Below are positions 25,392 to 37,300 of a stretch of 64,000 nucleotides of DNA, in pieces. Made by a program: the position numbers and the translations under genes. The stretch comes from Strongylocentrotus droebachiensis (lineage: Eukaryota; Echinodermata; Echinoidea; Camarodonta; Strongylocentrotidae): assembly GCA_035222895.1 (NCBI GenBank), contig JAVYIG010009964.1, forward strand, positions 1-64,000, read 5' to 3'. Under the pieces are notes generated by a model. The model worked only from the letters and a program-made list of their open reading frames with translations, made no database searches and was not told the DNA's origin. Position 1 is the stretch's first letter. The number at the start of each line of letters is the position of its first letter.

Positions 25392-26006
25392 CAGGCGCGG
25401 ATCTACGGGGGGGGGGTTTAGGGGGTTTAAACCCCCCCCTTGGGCGGCCCAAAAAAAAAAAAAAAAAAAAAAAAGGGAAAAAAAAGAGAAAAAAAAGAAA
25501 AAAAGAAAGAAAAAAGAACGCACGCTGGAGAGAAACCCTTTCAAGTGCAAATATTGTGAGAAGATATTCAACTCATCTGGTAACTTAACCAAACACATGA
25601 TAACTCTGGATATAACTGTGTATTTAACTGTTACTTGATTTAAAAAGACGTTATCATGCACTGCTTTTTATGGTCTCCATTGTTTTAATAGATGCCAGGA
25701 AAACATCACTTACGGGGTTCAAATAAACACCCCCAAAAAAATCGGCTCGCCGCTTCGCGGCTCGTGGACGAGGCTCCGCATCGTCATTATTTTATTTAAC
25801 TGTTACTTGATTTAAAAAGACGTTATCATGCACTGCTTTTTATGGTCTCCATTGTGTTAATAGATGCCAGGAAAACATCACTTACGGGGTTCAAATAAAC
25901 ACCCACAAAAAAATCGGCTCGCCGCTTCGCGGCTCGTGGACGATGCTTCGCATCGTCATTATTTTGGTCAAACCCCCCCCTTAGCAAAAAGCTAGATCCG
26001 CCCCTG
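25392..26006. mobile_element. 615-bp terminal-inverted-repeat element carrying a zinc-finger fragment
   Basis: Ends are CAGGCGCGGATCTAC (left) and CTAGATCCGCCCCTG (right), inverted with two mismatches, then poly-G/C. TTAAT lies directly outside both ends (25387-25391 and 26007-26011). Inside are a GC/A-rich stem, a C2H2 finger fragment (25512-25605) and two tandem copies of a roughly 175-bp segment (25620-25794, 25795-25967) that ends in a GCCGCTTCGCGGC hairpin. There is no transposase, so it is non-autonomous. CAGGGG-type ends are common in hAT elements, but an 8-bp target repeat is not seen. Confidence 0.8.
25512..25605 (+). pseudogene. Krüppel-type C2H2 zinc-finger fragment
   Basis: PFKCKYCEKIFNSSGNLTKH is a standard finger (C-x2-C-x12-H). 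The upstream linker THAGEKPF is present in a different frame, so the copy is shifted by one base. It has no surrounding gene and looks like a captured piece of a polydactyl zinc-finger gene. Confidence 0.75.
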
Positions 26007-26011
26007 TTAAT

Positions 26012-26400
26012 TATCTATCTATGATGCCTTTTTATCTGTGCTACGGTATTTGAATATGCAAATTATATCAGCCTTTGTAATGTTTGAGTGTTAGATATCC
26101 TATATTACATTCCATTTATCAATTATATATAATACACTGCAGTAATAAATACATACAAAGAATTGTAAATGAATCTATGTATTTTATTTCAAATGCTCTT
26201 TTTAAATGTACATTTGCATACAAAAATAAGTGTTTGACATGCATGTTATAAAAGGTGATCTGACTTTATACATTTCATCATTAGTGTATCTTTGGAAAGG
26301 CAAATAACCTTTTCTTCATATTGCTAGTTTGCATAGTAAAATAAATTGTTGACATACAAGTACACTGTAGGTATATGACAATATAAGAAACAAATAGGTA
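26012..26400. other. AT-rich sequence, nothing recognised
   Basis: No domain-bearing frame found. Confidence 0.45.
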
Positions 26401-26642
26401 AGAAAGGTAAGAAAAGAGAGAAAGCAGAGGTAGAGAGAAGAGAGAAAGAGACACTGAGAGGTAGAGTGAAGAGGGGAGAGAGAGCAAGAGAGAGGGAGAT
26501 AGAGAGCAAGAGAGAGCAAGAGGGAAAGAGAGCAAGAGAGAGGGAGATAGAGAGCAAGAGAGAGAGCAAGAGGGAGAGCAAGAGAGAGAGGGAGATAGAG
26601 AGGGAGGGAGAGAGAGAGAGAGCAAGAGGGAGAGCAAGAGAC
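26401..26642. repeat. (AG)n purine-rich microsatellite
   Basis: GAGA tract with AGCAAGAG and AGATAGAG variants. The long frames on both strands here are artefacts. A similar tract lies at 46243-46354. Confidence 0.95.
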
Positions 26643-27300
26643 GGATTACTAAGTACCAGTCATCAAATACTAAGTCCGCGTCCTAAGTCCGCGTCATTTA
26701 TCTATAAGTTGGCGTCACTGGTCAATTCACTCACATGGACGCGCACTTATAGCATAATTTGTTTATAAGTACACGACAGAATGTCGTCGACTTAGTCTAA
26801 GTCGACGGCATTTTATGTAGAAAGGATCTTCACCAGTCTTCTCTTGATTATGGAATACCGTTTGCGCAATCAATCTTTCTTGACTTGAATTCTGTATTTT
26901 TTAATTCAATTCATGGAGTGGAATATAACAATGTCAAGTTAACGATTGATACTGAATTCTAAATTAAGAAAAATAATTGGATGAGGTTCGTAAAGTATAA
27001 TTTAACGGCGGTATGTAATAAAGTATAATTTATATTATAGCATGAAAATAAACATGCAGCGGCACTCCGTACATCGTTGGGCTGTCTCAACGAACTTGGA
27101 TTTCTATGGTCTATCTGCAACGTAGGTCTTCGGATACGTTTAAGTTCATTTTTCCACAATGGCCTCGACAAATGATCGTGAATTTGAAACTTAGGTAAGT
27201 TACTTCACACAGAAACGTTGCTTTTAACTACCCGAAAAGTTTGTCACAGGTACATTTAACCATTCTCGTGAAGCCAATGCACTGCCCTGCTCGTTCACGT

Positions 27301-27384
27301 CTAACTCCGGGAAGCTCCAACACCGGGCTCCAACACCGGCGCCGCAGGCGTCGCGCCGCCGGTGTTGGAGCTTCCCGGAGTTAG
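27301..27384. repeat. perfect 26-bp-arm hairpin, GC-rich
   Basis: Left arm CTAACTCCGGGAAGCTCCAA (27301-27320, arm continuing to 27326) pairs exactly with 27359-27384. The loop repeats part of the arm (GCTCCAACACCGG) and has a GGCGCCGCAGGCG core. No gene association is seen. Confidence 0.93.
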
Positions 27385-27478
27385 TTCACGTCATGTCACG
27401 ATAAGTATAAAGTTTGTACATGTCCGCTTAGCCCTTAGCGGTTCATTTCGTGTAGTGTACTAGACATCTAGATCTAGA

Positions 27479-27606
27479 CTAGACCGAATTTTCCGTCTCT
27501 TTCGTTCGTTAGCCTCTAATATTGGGGTAGGGTCGGCCGAGGGTAGGGTCGGCCGGCTCTCTCAGAGAGAGGCTAACGAACGAAAGAGACGGAAAATTCG
27601 GTCTAG
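27479..27606. repeat. perfect 39-bp-arm palindrome
   Basis: 27479-27517 is the exact reverse complement of 27568-27606 (CTAGACCGAATTTTCCGTCT at the outer end). The spacer holds a direct repeat of GGGTAGGGTCGGCCG. A related single arm lies at 3937-4022. Foldback-element-like. Confidence 0.92.
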
Positions 27607-28232
27607 ATCTAGACTAGACTCTACTACTAATACTGGCGCTAGATGGCTGACAACAAATCATGTTGACTACGAGACTTTCTCGGATTAATCATTAATTAAT
27701 TAGGATCTAAATGAGCAACCTATCGTAGACTCTAGACTAGACCGAAAACTTCAGTCTCTCTAAATAATCGTCGGTTGTTCCACTGAGACTACGTCTGGCT
27801 CCACTAGACCTCCGGGAATGTCAACAAATGTCAGTTTTATTAAAGAAATGACAAAATCAGATGGCTATTTCTGTCTAACTCTAGACTAGACTAGACTCTA
27901 AGTCAATTATTTCTGTGTTATTTTTTATCTTAAATAATATTCAGTGTAATATTGCAGCCAAAGTGGATAGGTCTCAGTGAAGACTTAAAGAGTGAAAAAC
28001 TTGTTGCATATCTCATTCATCGCGGTCCGGCCAAACCGAACCATTCATTCCCCACACTACCCATAGGATGTACTTCAGTCTATGTATAGATCGAGGCTGT
28101 CAAAGGAGCCAGATGTAATCTCAGCGGAACAAACCGTCGATATCAGAGACTGAAGCTAGCAATCCAAATGTATGCGAACTTCCACATTTCTATTATAAAG
28201 ACCAATGTTCTTTTCTCTATGTCTTTCTGCAG

Positions 28233-28564
28233 ACTGCTCAATAGAATGCTGGTGGTTGGTATTCCTCCCGACGTATACTAGGCATAATATAGAGAGGGGC
28301 GGAAAGGAAATAGACCTGTATAAAGCAGCGTTGGCAGGCAAAAACATGGCAGATATGGGAGACAAAGACAAATCAGTAGAAAAGGAGGAGGAGGAGGAGG
28401 AGGAGGAGAGAAGGAGGAGGAGGAGAAGGAGAAGAAGAAGAAGAACAACAACAACAACAAGAACCGCAAGAACAATGAGAAGGAGGAGGAGGAGAACAAG
28501 CAGGAGGAGGAGAAGGAGGAGGTCGTAGGCCTACCGGTAGTCAAGATGAAAGATAATCCAAAAG
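28233..28564 (+). CDS. tyrosine-recombinase gene, N-terminal exon with GGA/AAC repeats
   Basis: Acceptor CTGCAG at 28227-28232 and donor GGTATGA after 28564. An ATG at 28346 opens MADMGDKDKSVEKEEE, then a GGA/GAA/AAC repeat follows. The frame that joins the next exon (ending VVGLPVVKMKDNPK) differs from the ATG frame, so the repeat has slipped or been miscounted. Carry of one base fits the next exon's CPIC frame. Confidence 0.5.
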
Positions 28565-31500
28565 GTATGATATTCAAAACTATGAAATATACATGTATCT
28601 AGTTCAAGGTCAAGTTTCAAGTTTAGTTTGTTTCACATTTCACGAAATTAGAATTCACATAATTGACAAAATTTGAATATGATATGAAATATACTAAAAG
28701 TATCACATATAATTATTATCAATTCTTTGTTAAGACGTCAAAATTAATTGTATTGAATAGCAGGTTATACAGGGTGAAATGTGATGAACCAATTCAAAAG
28801 CTCAGCTTGTAGATTATAGGTTGCCCTAAATAAAACTAACATTTGATTGAAATGGTTGCAATGGTGATGGACGTAACAATAATAATAGGTGGGCAAGAAG
28901 GCCTAAGAGTAAGATGATATACAAAGTGAAACAAGCAAAAATAGCCAAAACAGCAAAAACAAAATTGGAAACAGCGAGCACATTCGCATTCCCGAAGGCC
29001 CTCCGAGAACAGGCGCGATACATCAGAACATAATTGTCGGAGAAGGCCAACTGTGTAGGTCGTACCGAGGCGACAATATTCATGAAATGTTCAATGTAGA
29101 ATATCATAAGTACTTTAATTACAATGTGGGTCATATGAATTAAAAAAGGACTGTCTAAGCTTATGCTTGAAACAATTCAACGACAGGGATTCTACATGTA
29201 TCTCCTTGTTCAGCGTGTTCCAAAATGTTGGTCCTAAATGAATTATTGTTTTGAGTGCAAATACAGTGCGGATGCGGAAGAGGTGAAAATAATCATTTTG
29301 TCTGGTGGGATGAGTGGACGGCATTGTTTTTTATGAACATGGGAGTAAAGACACTGGGTAAATCACCTTTGTTTAGCTGGTACATGAAGAGGGCAGGCCA
29401 AGACAATAATAGTACAAATCAGATATTTTTAGTATGTTGTCAGTACGAAAATATCCATCAGTATGCGAGCAAAAATCAGCAAAGTTAATTGTTCGTACTG
29501 ATCTTTTTTTAATAATGAAAATATTTTCAATGTTTATTTTCGAACAGTTCCCCTGTGCTAGGGTGATAATAATGTACCATATAAGATGTTTAATACATGA
29601 GAAGGAAAATAACATTTCAGTTTATTTAAAATATCTGTAATATGATAACCATCAAAAGTCACCCATCGAACAGTTGATAACATCCATAGCCATGAAAACT
29701 AACTAATAATTCAGCAGCTTTCTAGGCCATTATGAAGCAAACTAGCAAACTCTTTAATATGTTGCTAATAATGACATCATTGGGTGCATAAGTCTTTAAA
29801 AAAAGCATCTGTAAATAAATGAAATAAAAGAAAATTGTATGCGGTGTAGTGATTAAAAATCAAGATCACTGATTAAATAATATCAGACAACCCAACGTTG
29901 CTTAAGTATTGGGTTGGGTTTGTAGATGCATGTAGTAGCATGATTTAGCTTAATAATTGAAACAATTAAACAGAGTAGATATTATACGGTAATGAATTAG
30001 AATTGGTTCTTGGTTCACTGACAATTGCATCTTTCCATGACAAATTACCTTCAGGGAAGAGGAATCGCATACGAAGACGATGCCCGATATGTCGAGAAGA
30101 AACATCAGATATATGTCAAAGCATCTTGAACGGAAACACAGACTAAATGGAGAGGAACGGTGGAAGTATATTTATCAAGCAAGATCCAGGTATGTTTGAC
30201 CACACTATACACTTTAACAACACCATATGTCTGTTTGATATGGACAGACAACTAATAGAGATGTTAGTGTTAGTGTTGGTTATTTTACCTGACTGCTAAG
30301 AAAGCATGAATGCTTGTTAGTAAGCAACCAGAGGACCAACGGATTTAGGTTCTCTCCTAGGGACCTGGTAATGAGGATTAATGCCTAACCAAAGGGCACG
30401 AGCTCATCAACTTGGTTTCGAACTCAGGTCGCCGGAGTATGAGACCACCACTCTACCAACTGAGCTATCGCGTTAGAGCAATTACCCAATGTATTTTCTA
30501 AGAATAATTATTATTCCGATATAATGTATAATGACTTGATTAATGTGCATGATTTTTTTTTATAGTTTCATTAGGTTTTCATAAATTCATATGGGGGGGG
30601 ATTCATGAAATTGAGAAATGTTTTTTTTATTTTTTATGTTTCCATAATTCTTTTGTCCATGCATGTGTGCATCGATTGGTCTATCTTTCCAGATTTAGCA
30701 TGAAAGTACAAATATCACATGAGTCAAACAGTGAGTGTGGAATAGTTATATGCTGGAGTAGGAATTCTTCAATGCTGTAGACATGATTGTTTAGAGCATG
30801 TTTTTTAAATCTGTGTGTTTTTTTTTTTTTTTTTTTTTTGGGGGGGGGGGCGGTTAAGTCTATTAACAAGTTCTTGTATATATCTTGCATGGTTCACAGT
30901 AACAACTGTTTTTTTTTTTCGTACAAAGTGTCCCTATTCAACGCTTAGGAAAAAAAGGAGAGAAGAAAAGGCTGACTGCCCCAAGAGCTTACTGCCCCAA
31001 GTGTCCCGCTAAAAACCTGTCTAATTTGTTGGACCACAACAAAAGGAAACATTCGGGAGAGAAAGAAATACTGGTACATGTACAAAGTGGTAAGACTTGA
31101 TTATCTGACTGTAAAGTAGATTTAATGTTCTTGCATGAGAAGATACATACATGTACATACAAAGTGGTAAGACTTGATTGTCTGACTGTAAAGTGGATTT
31201 TTAATGTTTGTGCATGACAATATAAAAAAAAAATGTAATCTAAAATAAAGAGATTTTACAGCCAAGATAAGAGAATATGATTGTTTTTTTTCTTCTGATG
31301 ACTTAAATAAATGAAGTAAACTGAATTCCTGTTGAATACAGTTAAAGATTGTTTGGTATTTAGTAAAGCAAAGCGCATGTCATGCCATTATTTCAATTAT
31401 GGTATTTGTGTACAGAAATTCAGAAGTCTCTACAAATTGTCTCATGTAGTACATGTATTGTAAGTGGTGAATAATAGATTCTATTTGAATTATTCTTTTT

Positions 31501-34321
31501 TACAATATACTTATAAATTTAATTAGCTGGAATTGGATTATATTTGTAGCTTTTCCTTGATGAATTAACCTTTAATTTCGTATTTAGCTTTATTTGCCTT
31601 CAATAGAACAACAGGAAGAAGAACTGAACATTCTTCAAAAGTATGGGCGGTATGTGCAATTCTGCTCGGCTGGCCACCACATATCGAATATTAAACGAGT
31701 TGAACAGCTACTTGGAAGAGAAGGAGGGATGAAACAACTCTTCGTTGACAAGGGAACTCTTCGTTGACAAGGGATCAATGTAATCAAGGTAATGTTTAAT
31801 AATACAAGAGATATTGGGCCTTGGAGTTGGTTGTGGCTGTTGGTTGTTGCCTGGACAATTACCTCAAAGGTAAAGACCATTCAGACAATGAGCTGGAGTT
31901 AAAAGAAGCAGAAAAGTAAAAGGAACTGGTTGACAAAAGTTTGAGGTTGTGGGTTCGAACCTCGACCGCGTCATACCAAAAGATGTTAAAAGATGGGAGT
32001 TGTTGCTACCTTGTTTGGCGTTCAACAATAAGGGATAGAGCAACGTCGATCTGGCGCTGCTCAGTGGCTGCCGGGCTCACGATCAATTGGGCAAAAAGAA
32101 TTTCCGTTTCGGTTTAATAACATTTCGAGTGGACTATTAGGCTATTATTATTATTATTATTATTATTATTATGAATTTTGTATTACTAGTGTTGAGATTA
32201 ATCAAACATCAAAGGGCAATTTTGTACTGCATCATGTGTGTACTATTTCCATTGATCTTTGTGTAACATGTAATATTTCATTTTCAAAATAGGGGTTGTA
32301 AAAATTGATGTTGCAAATATATCATTGGCAACATGTATGATGGATATAATTCTTGAGGGGGAAAAAGAAATTGATTTTTAAAAAGTCTTTTTGTACTGTG
32401 CTATTAATAACTTTGTTGACATTTTGTGTTTGATTGATCACATCTTTAAGATTGATGTCAAATAGGCCAAACCTTCACTGACATGTTCCTCTCCTTTTCG
32501 GCTTAAAAGTGTATTATCTACATGTAAATGGGTGTCTTCTTTCATTATCATATTTATGCTCTGATTATAGTAATTATATGTGGACGGTTAATACCATGAG
32601 AAAATAATGTGGATTTGGGATGCAAACCTGAATCCGGTCATTCCATTATCAAATATAATTTAAGTTTGTGCTCCTGATATTGCAGTTGTATGTATTATTC
32701 ACCTGAATGTAGGAACTGGTATTCATTTCCCCCAATATACAGGGTTTATGAGAAATTGAAAGATCAGTACCAGCCTACTCTATCTATCTATCTATCAGGC
32801 TATAGTTCATCCAGACGTTGGACAAAGCCCTCCTCATAACATGAGATCAGTAAGTGTTTTCCCATCAATGTTTACTCCTCAATTTAAATGCGGCTTTTTG
32901 AATACTTCCTCTATAGTGGCTGTGAATATCTTTGGAGATAATGTGTCACCCTGTCGGACTCCCCTCTGGATCTTGACCTCCCTTGATACATCATTATCAA
33001 TGTGAATTCTGGCTACTGCGTTGGTGTCAATATCTTCCAGGATGCGCACATACCCTTCTTCAATGTTAATCTTTCGTAGGGCATCAAACATGTCTGTGTG
33101 TTCGATGGAATCAAAAGCCTTCTGGTAGTCTACGAATCTGAAGCATAGTTGAAGTTGGTACTCATTTGCCTTCTCAATTAGTTGATTTATAGCTAATTAC
33201 CAGCCTAAAACTGTAGACAAATATCTAACAAGCATTGGAAAGTTTGTATCAATGCTGAAGGTTGAGTATGAGGATATGGAGGAAATGGGAATCAACGAGA
33301 AGCAAATTGGAAGAATGGAAGGTCTACTGAAACAGATGAACATCAATAATAGAAAAAGTATCAGAAAAAGAGCAAGTGAGCTCAAGGACAACATAGAAGG
33401 TTCATCTTAAATTAAAAAATAAAGTTGACTAACAGGTTCTTTCCCAACCTTTTTTGGTTGGCATTTATCATGTTTTATATACTAACATGTTACTTTCCCA
33501 ACCTTTCTTGGTTGGCGTTTATCAAGTTTTATATAACATGAGTTTTATTGTTTGGTGTTTTTGACACCAGATTCTTGATAAGCATGCAACATCAGTTATT
33601 TCAGCATGTGATTCATCAAGATTTTTATTTCATTTCAGTGACTGAAAACAAGTTGGAATTTGCGTTATCTTCTAAAAGCTTAAAGGAAACCAGAACACTC
33701 AGGGAAAATAAATTTTAATGAAAAGAGGGGATCGAGAGAAGCAATTTTAAAAAGTTTCATCAAAATCGGTTAAAAATGAGAGAGTGATGCAAGTTTTAAA
33801 GTCTCAATTTACTTTTTATGGTAATCTTCAAATCGGCAGTATTGCTTCAAAATGGCAGGCTGTTGTGGACAACTCTCTGTATGTTTTGTACTACAATTTT
33901 CAGATTTTCTCCATTATCTCTAAAGATGCTGCTTGTCTCTTGTGAGTTCAACATAATAGTATTGATTGTCTCTTACATTTGTAGAAACATTGATAGCCGT
34001 TGAGAACTTGAAAGGTTTTCACAGACAGTTGATGGCACAAGCAGAAGTAACATCAGGTCAGTATAAATCTGCATTTATGAACATGTAAACACCTGTACTT
34101 GCAGAAATAAACTTTGCAAACCTATTCATGAAGTAACCATGCTCTTTTCAGTTTGGATGGCTGTTTGTTTCTGAATTGCATGTCAAGATTTAAGTTAGTT
34201 ATAAATATTTTTATGTTGTAATGTATTACAATTTATAAAAATAATATTGTTTGTTATTCGTGTTGATGTAAAGCGCCTAGAAAGTTAGAACCATTTGTAA
34301 TAGGCGCTATATAACATCTTA

Positions 34322-34352
<31 letters not shown>

Positions 34353-37300
34353 GCAATGCAGTTAGAAAGTAAGGTGAATATTATACGTCAGTGTTGGGGG
34401 TCGATGTACAGAGTAATAAATTAGTTCTTCATATCTATTTTTGTAAACTTCATTTGTTACATTTAAAACAATATCAACTTTGTTCTTTTAAAAATAATGC
34501 AAACATACAAATCAAGCTTTCCAAACCATAAATCAAGTCTATATTTTTATGACATGAAATTAAAATGAATAATTGTCTGACGTTTTAATGAATTGTTTAG
34601 AAAATCGGCAGAAAGGAGTACCGATCAGCCCCACTGAATTAGAAGATTATAGGAATCTGTGCATCCTAGTAGCCCTGATCAACACCGCATCAAGGAGTGA
34701 TGTCTTAACCAACCTTACAGTGGGCCACATGAAGAGTGCCCAAATTGTGACTGGCTTACATGTAATCCAAGTGAGTTGTTTTCATTAGTATAAACCAACA
34801 TGATTAGGAGGTTATGGTTTTCCTCTTGTTATCTTTACAGAGTTTGTATTATGTTAGGACATAACAGAACTTGTAACTTGTATTCACTGGTCATGTTGTC
34901 TATCTTGCCTTATATTAATTCATTTCAATAATTCAAACAGTGATTTTTTTTTTTGTATACCACTTGTATTTAATTATGATAATGCTGATAATGATGAAAT
35001 ATTGCTCAAAGCCCCTTGCCAAAGTATTATTGGATTCTCCCTAATGAAACATGTAATTTGAAAACAAAGTATATTTGTGGCTATGAAAAGTATTTCCATA
35101 GGTACAATGAAATAGGAGATGTTACTTAATTCACAAATCTTGATTAATGGATTTATTATACTTAATTCATCAGACCGATGAAATTTAAGGCCTAAAAGGA
35201 AACCTTTTAATTTACCTTATAAACAGTCCAGCATAACAATTTGCCAGCTCTAATCCTGCAATTTTTCATTCCGAAATCTTAATTGAAGAATTTTGTATTG
35301 ATTGTTAAAGGTGCCTGAACACAAGACATGCACCTCATATGGCAGGACAGAAGTAATTCTTGACCCCTGCGAGTATGGGCTGTTTGACTCATATTTGAAG
35401 TTTGTCCGACCAGTGTACGAACATGCAGAAGAAGAAGAAGATGGTGATGGTGATGATCAACGGCCCTTCTTCATCCAGACCGATGGTGCTCCATTGAAAA
35501 AAAACCGTCTCCGGAACTTCAGAAAAGCTGGGTGAGGTGGGGGTATAATGGCACCATCAGTACAAGAGCAATCAGGAAGACGGTGGCAACAATGGTAATT
35601 AATTTTTTTCAAAAATATAGATTTGTTATGCCTCCGCCTGGAGGCATATGTTTTCGGGTTGTCCGTCCATCCATCAGTCCCGTTTTCATTCTCGTTCTCG
35701 CGATAACCTAAAAAACCATTTGACGGATCAACTGCAAATTTTGATCATGTATGCATATGGGAGGGACAATGATCTGATTAGATTTTGGGGTCATGTGGTC
35801 AAATGTCATATATGTCATTTTTTACGTGAACATTTTTCATTCTCGCGACAACTAAAGAACCACTTGGCGGGTAACTTCAAATGTGGATTATACAATGTCT
35901 TTTAAATAAGACCATTTTTTTCAGATTTGTATTACACAAAGGTCCATTGCTTTTCTTGAATTTTTTTGTTATGATGAGACTAATAGTATGAAATGTCCAT
36001 TCCTATTTTCCATGTAAGTGTGTTTTTCTATTTTCATGCTATCAGTCCCGTGACCATCTGACGAATGAACAACGTTCCCACTTACATGAACCATTCATTG
36101 AAGACTGCAGATACGTATTATGCAGCTCGATGGAAAACGGAGCAAAATGTAGAAGCTCGGCGTTTGATGAGATCCCTACTGTTAGATGAGGTGAGCACAT
36201 AGACACAATGCTGCTTTTCAGCACTATTTAGTTCCCCCAAAACAGAGCTGTAATTAAGTATCAAAAGTCTAATGGATATATTTGTTACCATTTGAGAAAA
36301 TAGCAGGAACATTTATTTGAATTAATACTGCATTATACTACACTGTATTATAAAAAGGTCACCACGCCCATGTGGTATATTCTCTTAGGCCTCCTTCAGT
36401 CTGTATAGACCATGGGTGTGAATCCTAACTGTCTGTCCTGCTGGAACAGCATTGTCTGTGGCTGAACAGACCGATGCGTGAGTGGCAGTCTTTGTCACAC
36501 AAGTCGCACTTGTGGACTGTCTCTGTCCTGTGTGAGATAGCAGCGTTCTTTTCTGCGAGTCTGCTTCTCTTCCGCTGCACTCCTCAGTTGGTCTTCCCCT
36601 GCCTGCAGTCGCACTGTCAGGGTACTTCTCCAGCTCGAGCGGTCGGTGGCGAGTTCCTCCCAATGTTCTGTGTTGACCTTCAGAGCCTTCAGGTCCCTCT
36701 TGACAACATCTCTGAAGCGCAGTTGAGGGCGGCCAGTGTCTCTCTTGCCAGTTGCCAGTTGACCATAGAGGATTTCCTTGGGGATTCAGCCATCCTCCAT
36801 ACGATGGACATGGCCTAGCCAGCGGAGTCTGCGTTGTCTGAGGAGGGTAAACATGCTTGGAAGGCCGGCACGAGATAGGACTTCGGTGTTCGGCACTTTG
36901 TCCTTCCATGAGATGCCGAGTATGCGGCGGATACACCTCAAATGGAAGGCATTCAGTCTCTTCTCTTGCTTGGCGTAGGTCGTCCATGTCTCACTCCCGT
37001 ACAGCAGTGTGCTGAGGATGCAGGCATTGTACACTGCCATCTTTGTCTTGACAGAGAGTTTGGTGTTACCCCACACCCGTGTGGTGAGGCGAGCGAGTGT
37101 TGCTGCCTTTCCTATTCTCTTGTTGAGCTCTGCGTCCAGGGAGAGGTTGCTGCAAACGGTGGACCCAAGGTACGTGAACTGGTTCACAGCTTCCAGCTCG
37201 TAGTCATCAATAGTGATGGATGGCGGCGCTTCTACACCTTGTCCCAGGATGTTCATCTTCTTCAGACTGATAGTCAGCCCAAAGTCCTTGCAGGCCTTGG

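Noticed and set aside
26281-26768. Frames rich in Ser/Leu (minus) or Arg/Glu (plus)
   Set aside because: Translations of the (AG)n microsatellite.
28278-28577. Minus-strand frame of 99 codons
   Set aside because: Antisense of the GGA/GAA repeat in the recombinase N-terminal exon.
33640-33685. Possible extra recombinase exon after TTTCAG at 33639
   Set aside because: No donor follows, and the preceding and following exons already join in phase without it; the sequence runs into a repeat starting near 33684.
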